64,000 nt of DNA from Luteimonas cucumeris (GTDB lineage: Bacteria; Pseudomonadota; Gammaproteobacteria; Xanthomonadales; Xanthomonadaceae): positions 62,001 to 126,000 of the forward strand of contig NZ_VLKN01000004.1 in the NCBI RefSeq assembly GCF_007830035.1. Reading direction: 5' to 3'. Below are positions 26,801 to 36,808 of this stretch, in pieces. Under the pieces are notes generated by a model. The model ran no database searches and was not told the origin of the DNA. It worked only from the letters and a program-made list of their open reading frames with translations. Numbering within the stretch: the first letter of the stretch is position 1; every line of letters starts with the position of its first letter. Position numbers and translations under genes: made by a program.

Positions 26801-29671
26801 CTGCGCGTCCGCTTGCGCCGCGATGTCCTCCTCGGTCGGCGCCGGCTCTTCGCTCAGGTCGACCGCCGGCGTCTCCTCGTCCAGCCCGAAGATCGAGACG
26901 CTCGGCTCCGGCAGGCTGTCGCGCAGGTCGATCAGGCGCACCGCGAGCATGGTCTGCACCGGCACCATCGATTCCGGTGCTTCCAGGCCGGCGACGGTAG
27001 CGCGGATCTGCGTGGCCAGTTCCGACAGCGCGGCAATGCCTTCCGCCTCGGGCACGCGGCCGGACGCCAGCAAGCGCTTGACGTAAGCCTCCGCCGGCAG
27101 AGTGGCATCGACGATTTCCGGCACTTCGGTCATCGCGAATGCGCCGTTCATGGTGTGGATCGCGCGCAGCAGCGCGTCGTCCGCCGGCTGCGGCGAAAGC
27201 CGCGAGCGTTCCAGCCAGGCATCGACGGTCTGCAGGTGGCCATCGACTTCCACGCCAAGGATTTCCAGCAGGACCGGATCGACCGTCACCGCACGCAGTT
27301 CGGTTGCGAGCGCGGTGGCGGCCGGCATCTCTTCCTGCGGTGCCTCGAGGATGATTTCCTCGACTTCGATGCCGTCGTACGGCACTTCGAGTGGCCCGGA
27401 CTGCGCCGCAGCGAAGCTGGCCGGCGCCGTGTAATACGCTTCCTCGCCGGCCGCCAGGCGATCGGCGACGGCCTCGATGCCGGACAGGTCGATCGCCAGC
27501 GGCGTGGCGCCGCTCAATGCCGCGTGCAGCATCGGCAGGGTGTTGAACGCGTGATCGACCAGCGCGAGCACCGCTGGCGTCGGCGGGCGAGTGCCGTCGA
27601 GCACGCGGTTGAGCATGTTCTCGACTTTCCAGCTGAACTCGCCGAGCACGCGCGCTCCGACCAGGCGGCCGCTGCCCTTGAGCGTGTGGAACACGCGGCG
27701 GATCGGGCGCAGGCGATCGAGTTGTTCGGGTTGTTCGCGCCACTGCGGCAACAGCTGGCCGAGGTTGGCGATCTCCTCTTCGAATTCCTCGAGGAAGATC
27801 TCGCGGATCTCGTCGTCGATCTCGTCGTTGCTGAAATCGAAGCCGCCGCTGCCGGCCTCGACGCCTTGTCGCGCCACTGCGGGAACCGCGGCGACCGCAG
27901 CGGCCGGGTTCGCTTCGGCCGCGACGATCGCGTCGATCCGGTCGAGCGTCTCGTCCTGCACCACGGCCACGGTTTCGGACTGCGGCAACGGCCAGTAGCG
28001 CAACGACTCCAGGCTCTGCCGCGTGATCGCGAGGATCTCCTCGGAATTCTGGCGACGGTCGCGGACCGCTTCCAGGTAGTACTCCAGGCTGGCCAGCGCA
28101 TCGGCCAGCGTGTCGAGCTGGCGGCCATTGGGCACGCGCTTGCGCGACAGCAGTTCGGCCTCGGTGTAACGGCGCACGCCTTCGAGGTAATTTGCCGGCT
28201 CGGGCAGTTCCAGCATGCGCAGCGCGCCGGAGACTTCGGCCAGCAGGCGCGGCACTTCGCTCAGCTGGGCGTGATCCCAGTTGGTTTCGACGAAGGCGAC
28301 GAAGCCCTGGCGCGCGTCGGCGAAGTTGGCGATCGCCTCGCGCACCAGCACTTCCAGCACCTTGTGCGATTCGTTGGCGATCAGGTCTTCCTGCTCGCCC
28401 AGGCCCGGCTGGCCGAGCCGTGCGACCTGGTCGTCCAGCGAAGCGTCGACGTACAGCAGCGCGCCGGCAACGTCGAGCAGCGCATCCTCGTCGGTGGGGC
28501 GATTGCTGGAGGTCAGTTCGCGCAGCGCGTCGCGCTGCTGCAGCACCACGTCGCGGGCGACGCCGAGGCCGAGCATGCCCAGCGTGTCGGCGACGCGGTC
28601 CAGCGCCACCACCTGCGGCTGCAGTTCGCCAGCGTCGCTGCGGTTGGTGCGCAGGTGCAGGTCGAGCGCGTCCTTGATGCGCAGCAGGTCTTCCTTGATG
28701 GCGCCTGCGACGGTATCGAGCAGCGCGCGGTTGCGCCCACTCATGCTGCCGCGCGCATGCGCGAGTTCGGATTCGCTCGGCGCCTCACCGACCAGGCCGA
28801 AAGTGGCGCGCAACGCATCCAGCGCCGGGTGCGATTCGCTCGCCTGGGCGACGTGGTAGAGCAGCTGGCGCGTGCATTCCAGTTGCGAATGCGGAGCGCG
28901 TGCGCTGCCATCGCCTTCGCCGAATTCGCGTCGTGCCTCGCGCTCGACGCTGCCGAACGCCTCGCGCAGCGAATAGGCGCTGCCGAGGCCGCCATCGCGC
29001 AGCGCGGCGGCGGTTTCGGTGGCGACCCACAGCATGCGACGCGCGGCAGGTTCGCTGGCCAGGCCGAGCAGGCCCTGCAATGCCTGCGTCAGGGTGGCGT
29101 AGTCGCCCGGCGTGGTTTCGCTCCAGCCGGCCAGCGATTCGCGCAAATCGGACAGCAGCGGTTGCGCGTCGGTCTCGCGCTGTCGCACCGGCGTATCGAC
29201 CGGTTGCGGCAGCGTGACCGGCAGCGGCCGGTCCAGATCGGGTGCGAACAGCACGCTCTCGCTCAGGCCCTTCTCGCCGCGCGCACTGCGCAGTTCGTTG
29301 AGCAACGGCAGCAGGACGATCGGAATGTCCTTGTGCCCGCCCTGCAGGCGCTCCAGGTAATCGGGCAGCAGCACCACACCGCGCATCAGGCTGGAACAGG
29401 CCTCGTCGCGGTTTGCCACCTGTCCGGAGGCGATCGCCTTGGCCAGCGCCTCCATTTCCTCGGCCACCATCGCTGGCGCATACAGTTCCACCATGCGCAG
29501 CGTGCCCTGCACCTGGTGCAGGAAGCCGGCGGCGAAGCGCATGCGGCTCGGGTCGGCGGGATCGTCGGCATAACCTTCGATCTCGTGCTGCGTCTGGCGC
29601 AGGGTCTCGTCGAGCTCGGGTTTGACCCAGCCCAGCGTGGTGTAGTCGATCGCGTCGCGCAGCGCCGTCAT
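23798..29671 (-). CDS. chpA: Hybrid CheA-type kinase ChpA (PilL)
   Basis: The 1957-residue signalling hub of the Pil-Chp system. HPt-like segments in order: H52 in LHQVQGT (no Lys), a degenerate one near 480 without His, H662 ([10 protein letters not shown]), H839 (IHTMNGAF) and H1233 ([10 protein letters not shown]). A long Ala-Glu-Arg-rich helical repeat spans about 945-1140. Then come a CheA-like dimerisation region, an HATPase (RNAVAHGLE near 1549, [15 protein letters not shown]), a CheW domain (about 1690-1820) and a terminal receiver ([12 protein letters not shown], about 1835-1957). It phosphorylates PilG and PilH. The start ATG is 124 bases after pilJ, across a hairpin. Confidence 0.94.
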   Translation of the reverse strand: MTALRDAIDYTTLGWVKPELDETLRQTQHEIEGYADDPADPSRMRFAAGFLHQVQGTLRMVELYAPAMVAEEMEALAKAIASGQVANRDEACSSLMRGVVLLPDYLERLQGGHKDIPIVLLPLLNELRSARGEKGLSESVLFAPDLDRPLPVTLPQPVDTPVRQRETDAQPLLSDLRESLAGWSETTPGDYATLTQALQGLLGLASEPAARRMLWVATETAAALRDGGLGSAYSLREAFGSVEREARREFGEGDGSARAPHSQLECTRQLLYHVAQASESHPALDALRATFGLVGEAPSESELAHARGSMSGRNRALLDTVAGAIKEDLLRIKDALDLHLRTNRSDAGELQPQVVALDRVADTLGMLGLGVARDVVLQQRDALRELTSSNRPTDEDALLDVAGALLYVDASLDDQVARLGQPGLGEQEDLIANESHKVLEVLVREAIANFADARQGFVAFVETNWDHAQLSEVPRLLAEVSGALRMLELPEPANYLEGVRRYTEAELLSRKRVPNGRQLDTLADALASLEYYLEAVRDRRQNSEEILAITRQSLESLRYWPLPQSETVAVVQDETLDRIDAIVAAEANPAAAVAAVPAVARQGVEAGSGGFDFSNDEIDDEIREIFLEEFEEEIANLGQLLPQWREQPEQLDRLRPIRRVFHTLKGSGRLVGARVLGEFSWKVENMLNRVLDGTRPPTPAVLALVDHAFNTLPMLHAALSGATPLAIDLSGIEAVADRLAAGEEAYYTAPASFAAAQSGPLEVPYDGIEVEEIILEAPQEEMPAATALATELRAVTVDPVLLEILGVEVDGHLQTVDAWLERSRLSPQPADDALLRAIHTMNGAFAMTEVPEIVDATLPAEAYVKRLLASGRVPEAEGIAALSELATQIRATVAGLEAPESMVPVQTMLAVRLIDLRDSLPEPSVSIFGLDEETPAVDLSEEPAPTEEDIAAQADAQRVELERIEAQERLEIAAIEAAILEAERVEAEQLEAIRVEAEQAEAERIAAERAEAERAAAERAEAERAAVALAAAAEAERLEAERVAQAEAQEQARRQAEQAEAERIAQEQALEAQRLEAERIAAEQAEAARVEAERLEAERIAAERAEAERIATERAEAQRIEVERAEAERLAAEQAEAERVAAATPAPETESNEVETGADAGSDSAVATLLAGVMASTEDPDEALDLTDLDPELVDIFVEEAGDILDHADGLLARLREAPTDREPVVGLQRDLHTLKGGARMAGIMAVGDLGHAMETLLEAVAEHRCELGRDGVPLLERGFDRLHAMLGRVAARRAVAVPVGLIEEFDARARGESISDAPRSVASTAAPQPVVELKPLSAPLEAGQGEEDDIAVRAPQEQVRIRADLLDRLVNYAGEVAIYRARLEQQLGAFRSAMGEMEQTNARLRDQLRRLDIETEAQIIARYQREHETSDQTFDPLELDRFSTLQQLSRGLGESAADLASLQGSMEDLTRQYETLLLQQSRVSSDLQEGLMRTRMVPFDALVPRLRRVIRQAASETGKQVQLKLDGAQGELDRNVLERMTAPLEHMLRNAVAHGLETPEQRRKAGKPEEGTVRISMRREGSEVVLEVADDGAGLNRQAIRRRAEERGLVRAGAVLADADLDTLILESGFSTADAVSHLAGRGVGMDVVHSEVRQLGGALDITSRPKQGVTFTMRLPQTLAVTQAVFVRIGETSFAVPIASVRGVGRIGRDELATGGTSYRYGGEDYALHDLGTLLSHAPAKAEGQLQVPLLLIRSGDLRAAVSIDQVLGNREIVVKPVGPQVASVPGIFGATIMGDGSVVVILDIAPLVRRQATQPREVEFAPAAPERGVPLVMVVDDSVTMRKVTGRVLERHNFEVVTAKDGLDALERMTERVPDLMLLDIEMPRMDGYELATTMKLDPRLRNVPIAMITSRTGEKHRQRAFDIGVERYLGKPYQEQELMRNVFDLLGLTRDHA

Positions 29672-29709
29672 CGCGCAACTCCGTCACACGCGGGAACGCA
29701 CGTCGCCGC

Positions 29710-29752
29710 GTGCGCTATGCGCACGACCAGGGCGTTGGTGTGCATAGCGCAC
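29710..29752. promoter_or_regulatory. Intercistronic stem-loop between pilJ and chpA
   Basis: GTGCGCTATGCGCAC (29710-29724) is complementary at 14 of 15 positions to GTGTGCATAGCGCAC (29738-29752), with a 13-base loop. It lies in the 124-base spacer between pilJ and chpA. Such hairpins often protect or end upstream mRNA and so tune receptor versus kinase levels. There is no U-run typical of a rho-independent terminator. Confidence 0.55.
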
Positions 29753-29795
29753 ACATTGGCAGCCAATCCTTTCATGCCGTCGTCGATTCCCCGGC

Positions 29796-31817
29796 TCAGG
29801 CCGGCAGCTTGAAGTCGGCGACCGAGCGACGCAGGTCGGCAGCCAGCTGCGCCAGGTTGCCGATCGACTCGGCGGTCTGGTTGGCGCCCTGCGAGGTCTG
29901 CGCGGTGATCGACTGGATCGTGTTCATCGTCTGGGTGATGTTGGATGCCGCGCTGGACTGCTGCTGCGAAGCGGCCGAAATGCCCTGGATGAGGCCGGAC
30001 AGGTCGTTGGACACGCGTTCGATCTCGCCCAGCGCGGTACCGGCGTCTTCCGCCAGTCGCGCGCCGCTGACCACCTCGGCGGTGGTCTGTTCCATCGAAC
30101 TGACCGCTTCGTTGGTATCGGACTGAATCGTCTGCACCAGCGTCTCGATGCGCTTGGTCGCGTTCGATGCGCGTTCGGCCAGTCGCTGCACTTCGTCGGC
30201 CACCACCGCGAATCCGCGGCCCGCCTCGCCGGCCGACGCGGCCTGGATCGCCGCGTTCAGCGCCAGGATGTTGGTCTGTTCGGAGATGTCGTTGATCAGT
30301 TCGACGATCGAGCCGATCTCCTGCGAGCTTTCGCCCAGCCGCTTGATGCGCTTGGAGGTTTCCTGGATCTGGTCGCGGATCGAGTCCATGCCGGCGATCG
30401 TCTGCCGCACCACGCCGGCGCCCTTGGTCGCGATCTGCACCGAGCGCTGCGCCACGTCGGCCGACTCGGCGGAATTCTTCGATACCTGGTCGATGCTCGC
30501 CGCGATTTCGCTGATGCGGTCGGACGCGGAATTGATTTCCTGCGCCTGGTGTTCGGCAGCCTCGGCCAGGTGCATGGCGGTGGCCTGCGTTTCCTGCGCG
30601 CTGGATGCCACCTGCACGGAGGTGTCGTTGATCGTCTGCACCAGGCTGCGCAGCTGCTCGACGGCGAAGTTGATCGAGTCCGCGATCGCGCCGGTCATGT
30701 CCTCGGTCACGGTCGCCTTCACGGTGAGGTCGCCTTCGGCGAGCGATCCCATCTCATCCAGCAGGCGCATGATCGCCTCCTGGTTGCGGTCGTTGAGCTC
30801 CTTGGTGCTCTGGTAGCGCACGCGCTGGGCGCGGTTGAGGCTGACCAGCAGGCCGACGATGGAGAACAGTGCAAGCAGGCCGGACGCGATGCTGATCCAG
30901 ATGTTGCCGAGCACGGAGGTGTCGCGCAGCGAACCGAACGCGGTGAACGCGCGGAACAGGCTCTCGCTGTCGGTCAGCAGCTTGTTGGAGCCGGCGGTCA
31001 GCGAGGCGGCCGAGGACTGCGCGCTGAACAGGTTCTTGGAACTGCCGAGGATGGCGTCGAGATCCTTCTTCATCTCGGCCCATTGCGCGTTGGCCTGGTT
31101 GAGCGCGGCGATGGCGGCGACGTTGCCGACCTTCTGCACGTTCATCGCCTCGTCGCCTTCGCGCAGGCCGGCCAGCACCTGGCCGAACACGCCTGCATCG
31201 CGCGCCAGCGCGTCGCCTGCCAGCGCCGCGGTCGGGCCGCCAGCCTGGATTTCGGTGACGCGGCGGGCCATGGTCGAGGCCAGCACCACCTGGCGCAGGG
31301 CGATATAGACCTGCGAGGCGGGCGAACCGCTCGACGACATCGCGCGCACCACCTCGTCGAGCTGCGCCTGCAGCTGCGGCACGGCCTGGGTGAAGCGGCT
31401 GGCGTTGCCGGCCAGGCCCATCACCGCCTTTTCGCTGGCCAGCAGCTGTTCGGCATCCTTGCGCAGCGGCGCCCAGGTCTGGGAGACCGTGTCGATCGGC
31501 CCGGACACGCCGGTGGTGGTGCCGAAGCGCTCGTTGAGCAGGCGGATGTCTTCTTCGACCTGGGCCTTGGTGGCCTTGAACGCGGTGAACGACTCGGCGT
31601 TGCCCTCGACCGCTTCACGGCCCTGGTTGGCGAGTTTCTGCGAGTTCACCTGCAGGTTCGAGGCCGAAGTGCTGGCGCTGCCGAGCCGCGATGCTTTCCA
31701 GATCGCATAGCCGGTGTTGGCGCCGAAGACCAGCAGCGACGCGATCAGCAATCCGACGAAGAAGTTGGTACCGAGATTGCGGCTTTTGCCGGTAACGGTA
31801 TCCATCACAGTGCTCAT
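29796..31817 (-). CDS. pilJ: Type IV pilus chemoreceptor PilJ (MCP)
   Basis: The 673-residue receptor has helix 1 ([19 protein letters not shown], about 19-37), a large periplasmic PilJ-type sensor domain, helix 2 (about 300-322), a HAMP region ([20 protein letters not shown]) and the cytoplasmic signalling coiled coil with tip [20 protein letters not shown] and [11 protein letters not shown]. In Pseudomonas PilJ senses pilin dynamics and surface contact. The ATG at 31817 gives MSTVMDTV. With no pilK and a degenerate chpB, it probably lacks methylation-based adaptation. Confidence 0.95.
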   Translation of the reverse strand: MSTVMDTVTGKSRNLGTNFFVGLLIASLLVFGANTGYAIWKASRLGSASTSASNLQVNSQKLANQGREAVEGNAESFTAFKATKAQVEEDIRLLNERFGTTTGVSGPIDTVSQTWAPLRKDAEQLLASEKAVMGLAGNASRFTQAVPQLQAQLDEVVRAMSSSGSPASQVYIALRQVVLASTMARRVTEIQAGGPTAALAGDALARDAGVFGQVLAGLREGDEAMNVQKVGNVAAIAALNQANAQWAEMKKDLDAILGSSKNLFSAQSSAASLTAGSNKLLTDSESLFRAFTAFGSLRDTSVLGNIWISIASGLLALFSIVGLLVSLNRAQRVRYQSTKELNDRNQEAIMRLLDEMGSLAEGDLTVKATVTEDMTGAIADSINFAVEQLRSLVQTINDTSVQVASSAQETQATAMHLAEAAEHQAQEINSASDRISEIAASIDQVSKNSAESADVAQRSVQIATKGAGVVRQTIAGMDSIRDQIQETSKRIKRLGESSQEIGSIVELINDISEQTNILALNAAIQAASAGEAGRGFAVVADEVQRLAERASNATKRIETLVQTIQSDTNEAVSSMEQTTAEVVSGARLAEDAGTALGEIERVSNDLSGLIQGISAASQQQSSAASNITQTMNTIQSITAQTSQGANQTAESIGNLAQLAADLRRSVADFKLPA

Positions 31818-31866
31818 GTTCGGCCTCGATCTTTGCTGTTCTGCATGTTTGGTTGAAGCGGCGCGG

Positions 31867-32427
31867 TCAGGCCGCGGCTTGTCGGAATTCGGGGGTGCGC
31901 GACAGCCGTTCCAGGCTGAAGATCCCCCATGCGTGCTCGCCCAGGCGGTAACCACGCTCGACGAAGTGCGCGTAACGCCCTTCCGCCAGCTGCGCTGCGG
32001 CCATGTCTTCCTGTTCGATCTGCTGCTGCTCGGTGAAGCCGCGCTGGCCGTACAATTCGTCGATCAGCACCGCCACGTCGCCGCCGTGCTGGCGCATCAG
32101 CAGCATGCGCTGGCCTTCGTGCATCACCGTGCGCACGCCTTCGAGGAACTGCTTCAGGTCGATGATCGGCAGCAAATTGCCGCGCACGTTGGCCACGCCC
32201 AGCATCCACGGCTGCGCGCCGGGCACCGGCGTTATCGCCGGCACCGGCAGGATTTCGACCACCTCGTCGAAACCCGAAGCCAGCCGGTGCGCGCCGATGC
32301 GATAGGCCACGCCACGCCACAGTCCGGGCGCATCGAGCTGCTCGGGCAGGCCGACAACATGCGCCAGGCTCTTGCGCTCGTATTCGGCCAGGATCTGGAA
32401 CGGCTCGAGGCGGTGTTGCGCGGACAT
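31867..32427 (-). CDS. pilI: CheW-like coupling protein PilI
   Basis: A 186-residue CheW domain protein ([53 protein letters not shown]) that connects PilJ to ChpA. The ATG at 32427 lies 3 bases after the pilH stop codon; a longer frame would run through pilH. It is 49 bases upstream of pilJ. Confidence 0.94.
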   Translation of the reverse strand: MSAQHRLEPFQILAEYERKSLAHVVGLPEQLDAPGLWRGVAYRIGAHRLASGFDEVVEILPVPAITPVPGAQPWMLGVANVRGNLLPIIDLKQFLEGVRTVMHEGQRMLLMRQHGGDVAVLIDELYGQRGFTEQQQIEQEDMAAAQLAEGRYAHFVERGYRLGEHAWGIFSLERLSRTPEFRQAAA

Positions 32428-32429
32428 GC

Positions 32430-32795
32430 TCAGGCGCCGACCAGCTCGTTGATGCGCGCGATCAGCGCGTCTTCGCGCGGCGGCTTGACGATGTAGTCCT
32501 TGGCGCCCTGGCGCAGGCCCCAGGCGCGATCGGTCTCCATGCCCTTGGTGCTGACGATCAGCACCGGGATGGTGCTGGTGGCGGCGTCCTTGGACAGCGC
32601 GCGGGTGGCCTGGAAGCCGTTCATGCCCGGCAGCACCAGGTCCATCAGCACCAGGTCGGGCATCTCGCGGCGACACATCTCGATGCCGTCCTCGGCGTTG
32701 CCGGAGGCCAGCACCTGGTGGCCGTTGCGTTCCAGCAACTGGGTCAGCACGGCGGTGTCGGTAGGTGAATCTTCAATCAGCAGAATACGGGCCAT
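32430..32795 (-). CDS. pilH: Response regulator PilH
   Basis: A 121-residue single-receiver protein: acidic pair in ILLIEDS, phospho-acceptor Asp in PDLVLMDLVLPGMNG, signalling Thr/Ser region IPVLIVSTK and the conserved Lys in DYIVKPP. In P. aeruginosa PilH modulates retraction or acts as a phosphate sink for the Chp system. It lies between pilG and pilI; some relatives such as Xylella are described as lacking pilH, so its presence here is of note. Confidence 0.94.
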   Translation of the reverse strand: MARILLIEDSPTDTAVLTQLLERNGHQVLASGNAEDGIEMCRREMPDLVLMDLVLPGMNGFQATRALSKDAATSTIPVLIVSTKGMETDRAWGLRQGAKDYIVKPPREDALIARINELVGA

Positions 32796-32814
32796 GCGTT
32801 GCCTTTCCCCCTGG

Positions 32815-33213
32815 TCAGGCGTTGACGTGAGTACGGATCGCGCCGAGCAGTTCCTCGCGCGTGAATGGTTTGGTGAGGTACTGCTCGGAACCGACGATGC
32901 GACCGCGTGCCTTGTCGAACAGGCCGTCCTTGGACGACAGCATGACCACCGGAGTGGACTTGAACAGCTGGTTGTTCTTGATCAGCGCACAGGTCTGGTA
33001 GCCATCCAGGCGCGGCATCATGATGTCGACGAAGATGATCTGCGGCTGTTCGTCGGCGATCTTGGCCAAGGCCTCGAAGCCGTCGTTGGCGGTAACCACC
33101 TCGTAGCCTTCGCGCTTCAGCAATGTCTCGGCGGTGCGGCGGATCGTCTTGGAGTCGTCGATCACCATCACCTTCAAGCCACTGAGGCTGGGTGCGCTGC
33201 CCTGGTCCTGCAT
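32815..33213 (-). CDS. pilG: Response regulator PilG
   Basis: A 132-residue receiver with KVMVIDDSKTIRRTAETLL, the acceptor Asp in IIFVDIMMPRLDG, MLSSKDG and the Lys in YLTKPFT. PilG is the output regulator promoting pilus extension and cAMP signalling in Pseudomonas. It is the first gene of the cluster and is divergent from gshB across a 177-base spacer that must hold both promoters. Confidence 0.95.
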   Translation of the reverse strand: MQDQGSAPSLSGLKVMVIDDSKTIRRTAETLLKREGYEVVTANDGFEALAKIADEQPQIIFVDIMMPRLDGYQTCALIKNNQLFKSTPVVMLSSKDGLFDKARGRIVGSEQYLTKPFTREELLGAIRTHVNA

Positions 33214-33390
33214 TTCGATGTCCCCTGTGGGCGCGCGAAGAAGTAGGCGCGCCGCGAAACCATCTATATCCCAGCCATCGCGCGCACTGTCAAGTTTTCG
33301 TTAGCCGGACGCACCAGCTGAATGGCGGAAGCGGACGGTGTCGCGGGCCCGACTGTTAAGATCGCCGCCCTGACCGGGGGAATGACCGCC

Positions 33391-34338
33391 ATGCCGCTCG
33401 AAATCATCGTCGTGATGGATCCGATCGAGTCGATCAAGATCGCCAAGGATTCGACATTCGCGATGCTGCTCGAGGCGCAACGTCGTGGTCATCGGCTGCA
33501 CTACGTCTTGCCGGGGGGGCTGTCGCTGCGCGATGGCCGCTGCAGTGCAGCAACGGCGCCGCTGACCGTCCGCGACGACCCCAAGGGCTGGCACGAACTG
33601 GGGCGCACGTCACAGATCGAACCCGGGCCTGGCCACGTGCTGCTGATGCGCAAGGACCCGCCGGTCGACGCCGACTACCTGCACGACACCCACCTGCTCG
33701 GTTTCGCCCAACGCGCCGGGGCCCAGGTGGTCAACGATCCGCAGGGTCTGCGCGACTTCAACGAGAAACTGGCGGCGCAGGAGTTCCCGCAATGCTGCCC
33801 GCCGACGCTGGTCAGCCGCGACGCCGTGGCGCTGAAAGCCTTCGTCGCCGAGCACGGCGACGCGGTGCTCAAGCCGCTGGACGGCATGGGCGGGCGCTCG
33901 ATCTTCCGGATCCGGGCCGGCGACGCCAATCTCAACGTGATCCTGGAGACCCTGACCGAAGGCGGTCGCCATCTGGCCATGGCCCAGCGCTACCTGCCGG
34001 AGATCGTCGACGGCGACAAACGCATCCTGCTGGTCGACGGCGAACCGGTGCCCTACTGTCTGGCGCGGATCCCGCAGGGCGACGAATTCCGCGGCAACCT
34101 GGCTGCCGGCGGCCGTGGCGAGGGTCGCCCGCTGAGCGATCGCGACCGCTGGATCGCCGCCCAGGTCGGCCCGGAGATGAAGCGTCGCGGCATGCGCTTC
34201 GTCGGCCTGGACGTGATCGGCGACTACCTCACCGAAGTCAACGTCACCAGTCCGACCTGCATCCGCGAACTCGATGCGCAGTACGGGCTCAACATCGCCG
34301 GCCTGCTGTTCGATGCGATCGAAGCCGACCTGCCGTGA
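33391..34338 (+). CDS. gshB: Glutathione synthetase GshB
   Basis: GshB joins gamma-glutamylcysteine and glycine using ATP. The 315-residue protein starts MPLEIIVVMDPIESI and has the ATP-grasp features KPLDGMGGRSIFRI, MAQRYLPEIVDGDKRILLVDGEP and EVNVTSPTC. The ATG at 33391 is preferred to one 9 bases earlier because GGGGGA lies 9 bases before it and E. coli GshB begins at the same place. The gene order TonB3-gshB-pilG matches Pseudomonas. Confidence 0.96.
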   Translation: MPLEIIVVMDPIESIKIAKDSTFAMLLEAQRRGHRLHYVLPGGLSLRDGRCSAATAPLTVRDDPKGWHELGRTSQIEPGPGHVLLMRKDPPVDADYLHDTHLLGFAQRAGAQVVNDPQGLRDFNEKLAAQEFPQCCPPTLVSRDAVALKAFVAEHGDAVLKPLDGMGGRSIFRIRAGDANLNVILETLTEGGRHLAMAQRYLPEIVDGDKRILLVDGEPVPYCLARIPQGDEFRGNLAAGGRGEGRPLSDRDRWIAAQVGPEMKRRGMRFVGLDVIGDYLTEVNVTSPTCIRELDAQYGLNIAGLLFDAIEADLP

Positions 34339-34427
34339 AGCTACCCCGGACGCACGAAGTCCGATAAAGCAGATGGATCCACGAACGCTTCCATGATCCG
34401 ATTCGATCCGTGCCCGCAAAGGTCTTG

Positions 34428-35303
34428 ATGTCGGCCCTTCCCGCCCCCGCCCCGCAGATCGACGAGAACCAGCGCCTGACCGCTTCGCTGGCGCTGTCGG
34501 TGCTGCTGCACGGGATGCTGATCCTGGGCCTGGGTTTCGCGCTGGACGATGCGGCGCCGATCCTGCCGACGCTGGACGTGATCCTGACCCAGGCACAGAC
34601 CCCGCTGACCCCTAAGCAGGCCGATTTCCTCGCCCAGGCCAACAACCAGGGGGGTGGCGAACACGACAAGGCCCTGCGCCCGCGCGATGCCGAAGTCGGC
34701 CGCGCACCACAAGCCGAAGCCGGCGTCGCGCCGCGCGAACTGCGTGCCCAGGCACCCGCGCCGCAGCCACCGCCGGAAGCGCGCGTGGTCAGTACCCGCG
34801 ACAGCAGCACGCAACTGCCGGCCCCCGAGGCGACGCCCACCCCGCCGGACGCGCCGCTGCCGCCGGGCCAGCGGAAAGTCGAACGCGACCTGGCGATGGC
34901 GCGACTCGCGGCGGAAATCCACCTGCGCTCGCAGCGCTACGCCAAGCGTCCCAAACGCAAGTTCGTTTCCGCCAGTACGCGCGAATACACCTATGCGACC
35001 TACCTGCGCTCATGGGTGGACCGGGTCGAGCGCGTCGGCAATCTCAACTACCCGGACGAGGCGCGCCGGCGTCGCATCGGCGGCCTGCTGGTGATCAGCG
35101 TGGCGATCCGCCGCGACGGCAGCATCGAGCGCGCCGACGTGATCCAGTCCAGCCACATCCCCATGCTGGACGCAGCCGCGCTGCGCATCGTGCGCCTGTC
35201 CGAGCCCTTCGCGGCGCTTCCGAAGACCGAAGAGGACATCGACGTGCTGCACGTGACCCGCACCTGGCAGTTCCTGCCGGGTGGCGAACTGATCGATCGG
35301 TGA
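34428..35303 (+). CDS. tonB3: TonB-like energy transducer (TonB3 type)
   Basis: The 291-residue protein has an N-terminal helix (about 18-38), a long Pro/Ala/Gln-rich periplasmic linker and a C-terminal TonB domain from about 190 (YLRSWVDRVERVGNLNYPDEARRRRIGGLLVISVAIRRDGSI). No exbB/exbD is adjacent. The ATG at 34428 is preferred to GTG at 34410 because AAAGG precedes it. In P. aeruginosa the gene at the same position beside gshB and pilG is tonB3, required for twitching and pilus assembly; that role is inferred here from position and domain. Confidence 0.82.
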   Translation: MSALPAPAPQIDENQRLTASLALSVLLHGMLILGLGFALDDAAPILPTLDVILTQAQTPLTPKQADFLAQANNQGGGEHDKALRPRDAEVGRAPQAEAGVAPRELRAQAPAPQPPPEARVVSTRDSSTQLPAPEATPTPPDAPLPPGQRKVERDLAMARLAAEIHLRSQRYAKRPKRKFVSASTREYTYATYLRSWVDRVERVGNLNYPDEARRRRIGGLLVISVAIRRDGSIERADVIQSSHIPMLDAAALRIVRLSEPFAALPKTEEDIDVLHVTRTWQFLPGGELIDR

Positions 35304-35304
35304 C

Positions 35305-35868
35305 ATGGACAAGTTCGAATACCTGTCGGTATTGACCTCGATCATCATCGGCCTGGCGATCGCCAACCTGCTGTCCGGCGCGGCACGCCTGATCCAGCTA
35401 CGTGCGCGGATGAAGCCGCACGCGACAACGCTGTGCTGGATGGCGATTCTGTTCCTGGCCAACATCCAGATCTGGTGGGTCGCGTTCGAGCGGCGCGAGT
35501 CAGACGAGTTCACGTTCTTCGCATTCCTGCTCTATCTGATGATGCCGATCGCCGTCTTCATGGTGAGTTTCCTGGTCCTGCCCGACCTCGGCGACGAGGA
35601 CCATATCGATCTGGCGGCGAACTTCGAGGGCAACCGACCTTGGTTTTTCGCCCTGCTAGGACTCGTCCCCCTGGTGAGCCTGGTCGAGGAATGGGCCAAC
35701 GAAGGCCGGCTGCCGTTGGATACCGACGCCGCGTTCCGGATCGTGTTCCTGGTCCTGACCATGATCGCTGCTGGCATTCGCAATGCGCATTTCCAACTGT
35801 GCAACGCGATCTTTGCCTTGGGTGGCTTCGTCGCCTACGTCGCAGTCCTGTTCCTGCAACTCCGTTAG
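35305..35868 (+). CDS. Six-helix membrane protein, function unknown
   Basis: A 187-residue protein with six predicted membrane helices at about 6-28, 41-62, 69-92, 113-131, 144-159 and 165-184, and a charged loop between helices 3 and 4 (DLGDEDHIDLAANFEG). I do not recognise the family. Its ATG follows the tonB3 stop by one base, so it is probably co-translated with tonB3. A role with the TonB-like protein or in pilus biogenesis is possible but only by association. Confidence 0.75.
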   Translation: MDKFEYLSVLTSIIIGLAIANLLSGAARLIQLRARMKPHATTLCWMAILFLANIQIWWVAFERRESDEFTFFAFLLYLMMPIAVFMVSFLVLPDLGDEDHIDLAANFEGNRPWFFALLGLVPLVSLVEEWANEGRLPLDTDAAFRIVFLVLTMIAAGIRNAHFQLCNAIFALGGFVAYVAVLFLQLR

Positions 35869-35948
35869 CTTTTTCTTGCGTAGAGCGGAGCATGCCTTCA
35901 CCCACCCCTTCCGCACGCGGGAGATGGTTTCAGACTGGTGCAAGGCCA

Positions 35949-36644
35949 TCAGCGCCCGGCACGCAAGGCCCGCTGTTGTTCCAAGGTCAGCGCGACGTTG
36001 TCGCGCAGGTAGGCCGGTTCCAGACGCTCGGGTGCGACGCCTTCGCCGCGCGCGAAAGCGAACGCGGCCAGCCTTGCGACATCCGCGGCATGGGGCAGCG
36101 CAGACGCATCGACATGACGCAATCGCGGATGCAGGCGGCGCTGCAGAAGACCGTCCGCCGCCGCGAACCCGGTGCCGACACCGTCCCAGTCCGTTTCGTC
36201 GCCAGGCAGGCACACGCCATCCGGCGTGGTGACGGTTTCCTTCGAAGTAACGGCCAATTGCTCGCCGTCACGCAGGAACGCTGCAGTGTAGACCTCGCCC
36301 ATGCGCGCATCGATCGCCGCCAGGATGCGCTGGCCTGGTGATTTCACAGCCAGCGCGGCCAGGGTCGATACCGGCACCACCGGCCTGTCGAGTGCGAGCG
36401 CGATGCCCTGCGCGATGGCGACCGCCAGGCGCACGCCGGTGAATGCGCCCGGGCCACGGCCGACGGCGATCGCATCGAGTTGCGAACGCGCGACGCCGGC
36501 CTCGGCGAGCAGGGCTTCCGCCCACGGCAATGCCAGCTCGGCATGACGGCGCGGCGCGACCTCGAAACGCTCGTGCACCTGCCCGTCGATCCAGACCGCG
36601 ACCGAGCAGGCTTCCGTGGCGGTTTCGAAGGCGAGTAGTTTCAT
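35949..36644 (-). CDS. tsaB: tRNA threonylcarbamoyladenosine biosynthesis protein TsaB
   Basis: TsaB is the inactive ASKHA partner of TsaD in the complex that makes t6A37 in ANN-decoding tRNAs. The 231-residue protein has LAFETATEACSVAVW at the start, AVGRGPGAFTGVRLAVAIAQG and AAIDARMGEVYTA. The ATG at 36644 gives MKLLAFET; a longer frame would translate an upstream heptad array into an Arg-Phe-Pro-rich tail and is rejected. It follows yoaA on the same strand. Confidence 0.95.
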   Translation of the reverse strand: MKLLAFETATEACSVAVWIDGQVHERFEVAPRRHAELALPWAEALLAEAGVARSQLDAIAVGRGPGAFTGVRLAVAIAQGIALALDRPVVPVSTLAALAVKSPGQRILAAIDARMGEVYTAAFLRDGEQLAVTSKETVTTPDGVCLPGDETDWDGVGTGFAAADGLLQRRLHPRLRHVDASALPHAADVARLAAFAFARGEGVAPERLEPAYLRDNVALTLEQQRALRAGR

Positions 36645-36660
36645 GGGATCGAGAGCCGGG

Positions 36661-36709
36661 AATCGGGAATCGGGAATCGGGAATCGGGAATCGGGAATCG
36701 GGAATCGGG
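36661..36709. repeat. Seven-copy heptad array upstream of tsaB
   Basis: Seven perfect AATCGGG units in tandem lie between yoaA and tsaB, ending 16 bases before the tsaB ATG. On the (-) mRNA they read CCCGATT. No inverted partner is seen. The same heptad forms the arms at 62876-63010. The rest of the 164-base spacer is comparatively AT-rich and shows nothing else. Confidence 0.95.
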
Positions 36710-36808
36710 AACAGCTTGCGGCTTTTGCACCATCTGGAGAAGAGATTTCGGGAAACATGCTCCTTAGATTGGCTTCCAGACTTCTGAGCAATCCCTTCAA
36801 CCCTTCAT

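Noticed and set aside
23468-29812. An open reading frame of more than 2100 codons antisense to chpA
   Set aside because: It runs opposite chpA in a high-GC gene, where stop codons are rare on the other strand; its protein is His/Gln/Arg-rich with no family similarity, while the (-) frame has clear kinase domains.
36661-36709. Repeat array considered as coding (extension of TsaB)
   Set aside because: The extension would translate to Arg-Phe-Pro-Ile repeats with no similarity, and an ATG matching the conserved TsaB start lies just downstream.
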